In this document: in pieces, positions 3,754-6,440 of the stretch
Numbering within the stretch: the first letter of the stretch is position 1
Layout of the letters: each line of letters starts with the position of its first letter
DNA from: Fidelibacterota bacterium
GTDB taxonomy: Bacteria; Fidelibacterota; Marinisomatia; Marinisomatales; J089
DNA: 6,440 nt
NCBI GenBank assembly: GCA_003695105.1
Contig: RFIZ01000063.1
Location: 1 to 6,440 of the forward strand
Direction: 5' to 3'
The notes under the pieces: generated by a model
What the model saw: only the letters and a program-made list of their open reading frames with translations
Databases searched by the model: none
What the model was told of the DNA's origin: nothing
Position numbers and translations under genes: made by a program

Positions 3754-6440
3754 AATCTCTTGGTTTGATTTTCCTGTTCATCCCACTGGTGCTGGAAGGC
3801 GGAGATTTCCGGGGCCTAACCCGCCAGGAAACGCTGTTGCAACCGATTCCGCTCAGTTTTCAGCCTCTGGTCCGGGAGGCGTATGGACTGGACGCCGGAC
3901 AGATTCGGGTCCAGCGGGGCACTTACCTGATTTTCACCCCGGATGTCTACGCCCCGTATTTAACCCAGTTTGTTGCTTTCAAGAAATCGCAGGGGTTCGA
4001 TGTTCAGGTAAGACTACTGTCCCAGGTCGGCTACACAGCGGAAGCGATCAAAGGGGTAATTCAAACCGAACTGAGTAACAATCCACTCCTGGAATATGTG
4101 CTACTGGTGGGGGACGTGGATGGTGTCGGAGCCGTACCTTCCTTTTATTATGGAGCGGAAAACGATGTTTCGGATCAGACGTACTCCCACCTGGTTGGGG
4201 ATGACCTGATTCCGGATGTTTTTGTGGGCCGCCTGTCAGTGGATTCCATCAGTGAATTGGTGTCGATTCTCAACAAGACGATTCATTATCACCGGGATCC
4301 GCTGCAGACGGACGACGGTTGGCTGAATCGTGCTCTGGTGGTAGCCGGAAATTACAGCAACACGCTTCCCATCCCGGTGACCCCCAAATGGACGTCGTAC
4401 TGGGTCAAAGAAGAACTTGAACTCAACGGCTATTCCTCTGTGGATACTGTGTTTTATCCTCCCATTCAACAGGGAGCACCCCTCATTCAGGCTGCGATCG
4501 ATGCCGGCGTGGGCCTCGTCAATTATCGGGGCTGGGGGGATGCCAACGGTTGGCATTATCCGGAGTTCCACGTAGGCGACGTGGCCGGATTGAATAACGG
4601 CTGGATGACTCCGGTGTTTACCAGTTTTGTCTGCAACGCCAATGATTTCGCCAACAATGTGGATCCTTGCCTGGGGGAATCTTTGTTGCGGGCGGGTACT
4701 CCCAGTTCACCCCGGGGAGCCGTGGCTATCATCGGTCCATCGGACTTGCACACCAGCACCAAGTTCAATAACATTATCAATGCCTACATGTATGACGCCA
4801 TGTTGGATCGGCAGATTACCGAACTGGCACCGGCCATGCTGGAAGGGCAACTGGGATTGCTCACGGAATTTCCCCAGGAAGACGGACCGGGCGAAGCCCA
4901 GGAGAAATATTTCAATGTTTACAACGTACTGGGTGACCCCAGCCTTACCGTTTATCTGGGCACTCCGAAAGAGTTTTCTTTCCTGCAGCCCAGCTGGAAC
5001 CAGATGGATAATTTCATTGACGTGACGGTCGTTGACGGCGGCGGGGCTCCCGTCCCGCAGGCACTGCTCGTCCTGATGGCCAATGATGAGCTGTTGGAGA
5101 AAGTCTTCACCGATGCCCAGGGAAAAGCGTCATTTACGCTGGACAGCCTGTATAATCAATTGGATCTCTACGCCAACCGACCCGATTTCATCCAAGGCCA
5201 TCTGGTGCTGACCCCGGATACTCTGGCGCAGACGCTAGCTCTCATGGGAGATAGTTTGGGGGGGAGTCCCGATCCGGGCAGCACCTTGTCCGTCTATCCG
5301 CGACTCATGAATGTCAGTCAAACGGCGGTCAGTGCCGGAACCTTGATTATCGACCAGGTACTGGGCGGACAACTTCTCTCCGGCGAAGCTTCTTATCCGG
5401 GACTAGAACCCCAGCACACCCTGACCACAACCACTCCCTGGGATGTGCGGGTCACGACCGGATGGAACCGCCAGCCGGTAGTGATTCGGTTCCATTCCAC
5501 GACGGGAGATATCGCCGGCCGTCTGACGGTCCCGGTTCATCCGCTTTTGCTTACCATCACTCCGGCCTTTGCCTTGACCGGTCCGGTCAATGATCCTCAA
5601 TTCACTTTCGAAAACCAGGGCGGCGCGTCCCTGGACAACGTCTACCTGGAACTTCACTCCCTGGTGGATTCCTTGAGGATCACCGGGCAACTGCAGTCGG
5701 ATCCATTCTCCATTCCCCCATTCGGTCAGGGGACGATCACCTTCCCCGGAACAACGATCCTGCCCGGGTCGGTGGCACCCGGCAGTGACCTCTCTTATGA
5801 ATGGACGCTCCGGCAGGATACCCTGACCATTGGGTCTCACTCGGCTAATTTTTCCGTTCCGGCCACGAGTTCCGAAGAGCCGGTCGCACACTGCGCCTAC
5901 GGCTATTGGATGTACGACGATCAGGATACAGGGTTTGAGCAACACCCGGTCTTTGACTGGATTGAACTGGATCCTGCCTTCGGCGGCGGAGGTGCCGATT
6001 ACCATCCTCTGGATGATGATGACCACATCGATCTGGCGTTACCATTTCCGTTCCAGTATTTTGGTGAGACCAGCACCGAGGTGACGATTTCCTCCAACGG
6101 CTGGATTTCATTCCTTCCCTGTAGCATTGATTATTTCTGGAATTACTCGATTCCCATGGCTCTGGGGCCCCGGTCGCAGGTAGCCGCTTTTTGGGATGAC
6201 CTGGAAGTCGTGGGCTCGGACAGTATCCGGGTATTCACCCGTTACGACGTCCCGGCGGGCCGGTTCATCATCGAATGGTCGCGGGCCCTGAACAATTACG
6301 ATGAAATGACACCGGAAACCTTTGAAATCATCCTGTATACGCAGGATTCACAACCGACAGCCACCGGTGACGGTGTCATCGACGTGCAATACCATTCTAT
6401 CGGAAACGTGGATGTGAGTAAGAATTACGCCACCGTGGGA
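3732..6440 (+). CDS. Gingipain-like C25 family protein, catalytic His position substituted (3' partial)
   Basis: At least 903 residues, running off the window. The ATG at 3732 overlaps the M14 gene by 22 bases and gives a signal-like N terminus (K6, K8, hydrophobic 10-21). Residues ~64-408 match peptidase C25 (gingipain) organisation: YLLVGDVDGVGAVPSFYY, PDVFVGRLS (161-169), GLVNYRGWGDANGW (261-274), SFVCNANDF (298-306), PCLGESLLRAG (312-322), GAVAIIGPSD and the closing NVLGDPSLTVYLG. Cys301 fits the nucleophile, but Trp268 stands where gingipains have the catalytic His. Residues ~413-500 form an Ig-like domain with VPQALLVLM and TDAQGKASFTL, 505-520 a Gly/Ser/Pro linker, ~521-710 two further beta domains, and 728-903 a NIDO-like module. 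The missing C terminus probably holds a sorting domain like its neighbours (inference). Peptidase activity is uncertain. Confidence 0.93.
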   Translation, partial: MSLSEKLKSLGLIFLFIPLVLEGGDFRGLTRQETLLQPIPLSFQPLVREAYGLDAGQIRVQRGTYLIFTPDVYAPYLTQFVAFKKSQGFDVQVRLLSQVGYTAEAIKGVIQTELSNNPLLEYVLLVGDVDGVGAVPSFYYGAENDVSDQTYSHLVGDDLIPDVFVGRLSVDSISELVSILNKTIHYHRDPLQTDDGWLNRALVVAGNYSNTLPIPVTPKWTSYWVKEELELNGYSSVDTVFYPPIQQGAPLIQAAIDAGVGLVNYRGWGDANGWHYPEFHVGDVAGLNNGWMTPVFTSFVCNANDFANNVDPCLGESLLRAGTPSSPRGAVAIIGPSDLHTSTKFNNIINAYMYDAMLDRQITELAPAMLEGQLGLLTEFPQEDGPGEAQEKYFNVYNVLGDPSLTVYLGTPKEFSFLQPSWNQMDNFIDVTVVDGGGAPVPQALLVLMANDELLEKVFTDAQGKASFTLDSLYNQLDLYANRPDFIQGHLVLTPDTLAQTLALMGDSLGGSPDPGSTLSVYPRLMNVSQTAVSAGTLIIDQVLGGQLLSGEASYPGLEPQHTLTTTTPWDVRVTTGWNRQPVVIRFHSTTGDIAGRLTVPVHPLLLTITPAFALTGPVNDPQFTFENQGGASLDNVYLELHSLVDSLRITGQLQSDPFSIPPFGQGTITFPGTTILPGSVAPGSDLSYEWTLRQDTLTIGSHSANFSVPATSSEEPVAHCAYGYWMYDDQDTGFEQHPVFDWIELDPAFGGGGADYHPLDDDDHIDLALPFPFQYFGETSTEVTISSNGWISFLPCSIDYFWNYSIPMALGPRSQVAAFWDDLEVVGSDSIRVFTRYDVPAGRFIIEWSRALNNYDEMTPETFEIILYTQDSQPTATGDGVIDVQYHSIGNVDVSKNYATVG
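3921..4955 (+). other. Peptidase C25 (gingipain) domain with GWG in place of GHG
   Basis: Residues 64-408. Compared from memory with RgpB, the stretch from the GHG motif to the nucleophile aligns without gaps: RgpB His211 to Cys244 is 33 residues, and Trp268 to Cys301 here is also 33. The Trp six residues after the His position is kept (Trp274), as is the downstream P-C-x-x-E/x-x-L-x-R-A block. Codon 4533-4535 is TGG and codon 4632-4634 is TGC. His275 and His280 lie close by and are the only nearby candidates for a replacement base. Confidence 0.88.
4962..5231 (+). other. Ig-like domain following the C25 domain
   Basis: Residues ~411-500 include VTVVDGGGAPVPQALLVLM, then LLEKVFTDAQGKASFTLDSL, then LDLYANRPDFIQGHLVLTP. 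The 'V.d..G.PV..A.V.l......l....TD..G.a.f.l' pattern is that of Ig-like or Big-1-type domains, and gingipains also have an IgSF domain directly after the catalytic domain. It probably stabilises the catalytic domain or spaces it from the surface. Confidence 0.7.
5913..6440 (+). other. NIDO-like secreted module (SSNGWISF / AAFWDDL / FIIEWSR), truncated by window end
   Basis: Residues 728-903 show LALPFPFQYFGE, then VTISSNGWISF, then SQVAAFWDDLEV, then GRFIIEWSRALNNYDE, then ETFEIILYT, then TGDGVIDVQYHSI and a terminal NYATVG. This ordered set (small-amplitude FPF strand, SSNGWISF, AAFWDDL, FIIEW, FE.ILY, GDG.I..QY) is a recurring module in secreted multidomain proteins of FCB and planctomycete-like bacteria and resembles the NIDO domain of nidogen-type proteins. 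Its ligand is unknown; adhesion or cell-surface contact is plausible. The domain may continue past the window. Confidence 0.75.

Noticed and set aside
3720..3780. Terminator or promoter between the M14 and C25 genes.
   Set aside because: The two coding regions overlap by 22 bases and no GC-rich hairpin followed by a T-run is present.
4533..4535. Trp268 as a sequencing error for the catalytic His.
   Set aside because: TGG differs from CAT or CAC at all three or nearly all positions and the frame on both sides is intact, so a single base or indel error cannot explain it.
5256..5263. Run of seven G bases as a possible phase-variation or frameshift tract in the C25 gene.
   Set aside because: The frame reads through intact into clear downstream domains, and seven bases is short for a contingency locus; without read-level or strain comparison there is nothing to support it.
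5403..6026. A 207-codon open frame on the minus strand opposite the C25 gene.
   Set aside because: It lies wholly inside a well-supported coding region with clear domain motifs on the plus strand, its translation resembles no known family, and it has no start context or partner. It is a by-product of codon bias in the real gene.

Overview
The window is a compact, single-strand coding stretch (+ strand throughout) with no RNA gene, mobile element, CRISPR array or intergenic space of note. Three large open frames fill it almost end to end: a 5'-truncated secreted repeat protein (1-1427), a complete 774-residue M14-type zinc carboxypeptidase (1429-3753) and a 3'-truncated gingipain-like C25 protein of at least 903 residues (3732-6440). 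The junctions are a single base and a 22-base overlap, so the genes are almost certainly co-transcribed and translationally coupled.

Both genes whose 3' ends are visible finish with a type IX secretion (Por) C-terminal sorting domain of the YPNP...SGVY...K kind. This points to a bacterium of the FCB group that has a type IX secretion system. The 'PNPFN' form, the moderate GC content, the lack of Shine-Dalgarno sequences and the large multidomain secreted proteases suggest Marinimicrobia, KSB1, Calditrichota or Ignavibacteria-like lineages at least as much as classical Bacteroidota. This placement is inferred from protein style only.

Layout: 1-1157 holds a repeat region with a roughly 55-residue period built around a V-V-W-E-D-x-R...Y-G-Q core, probably beta-propeller blades; 1158-1427 is its sorting domain. 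1429-3753 encodes signal peptide, M14 catalytic domain with all metal ligands and the catalytic Glu, a transthyretin-like regulatory domain, a second small beta domain, a jelly-roll-like domain and the sorting domain. 3732-6440 encodes a signal-like N terminus, the C25 caspase-like fold, Ig-like beta domains and a NIDO-like 'SSNGWISF' module that runs off the window.

The most notable observation is in the C25 protein. The cysteine nucleophile position (Cys301) is kept, but the catalytic histidine of the gingipain G-H-G motif is a tryptophan (Trp268), with the gingipain spacing of 33 residues between the two positions preserved. This is either a non-peptidase member or an enzyme that uses another base. 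Together the three genes look like an exported cell-surface or secreted module for protein or peptide processing; no substrate can be deduced.
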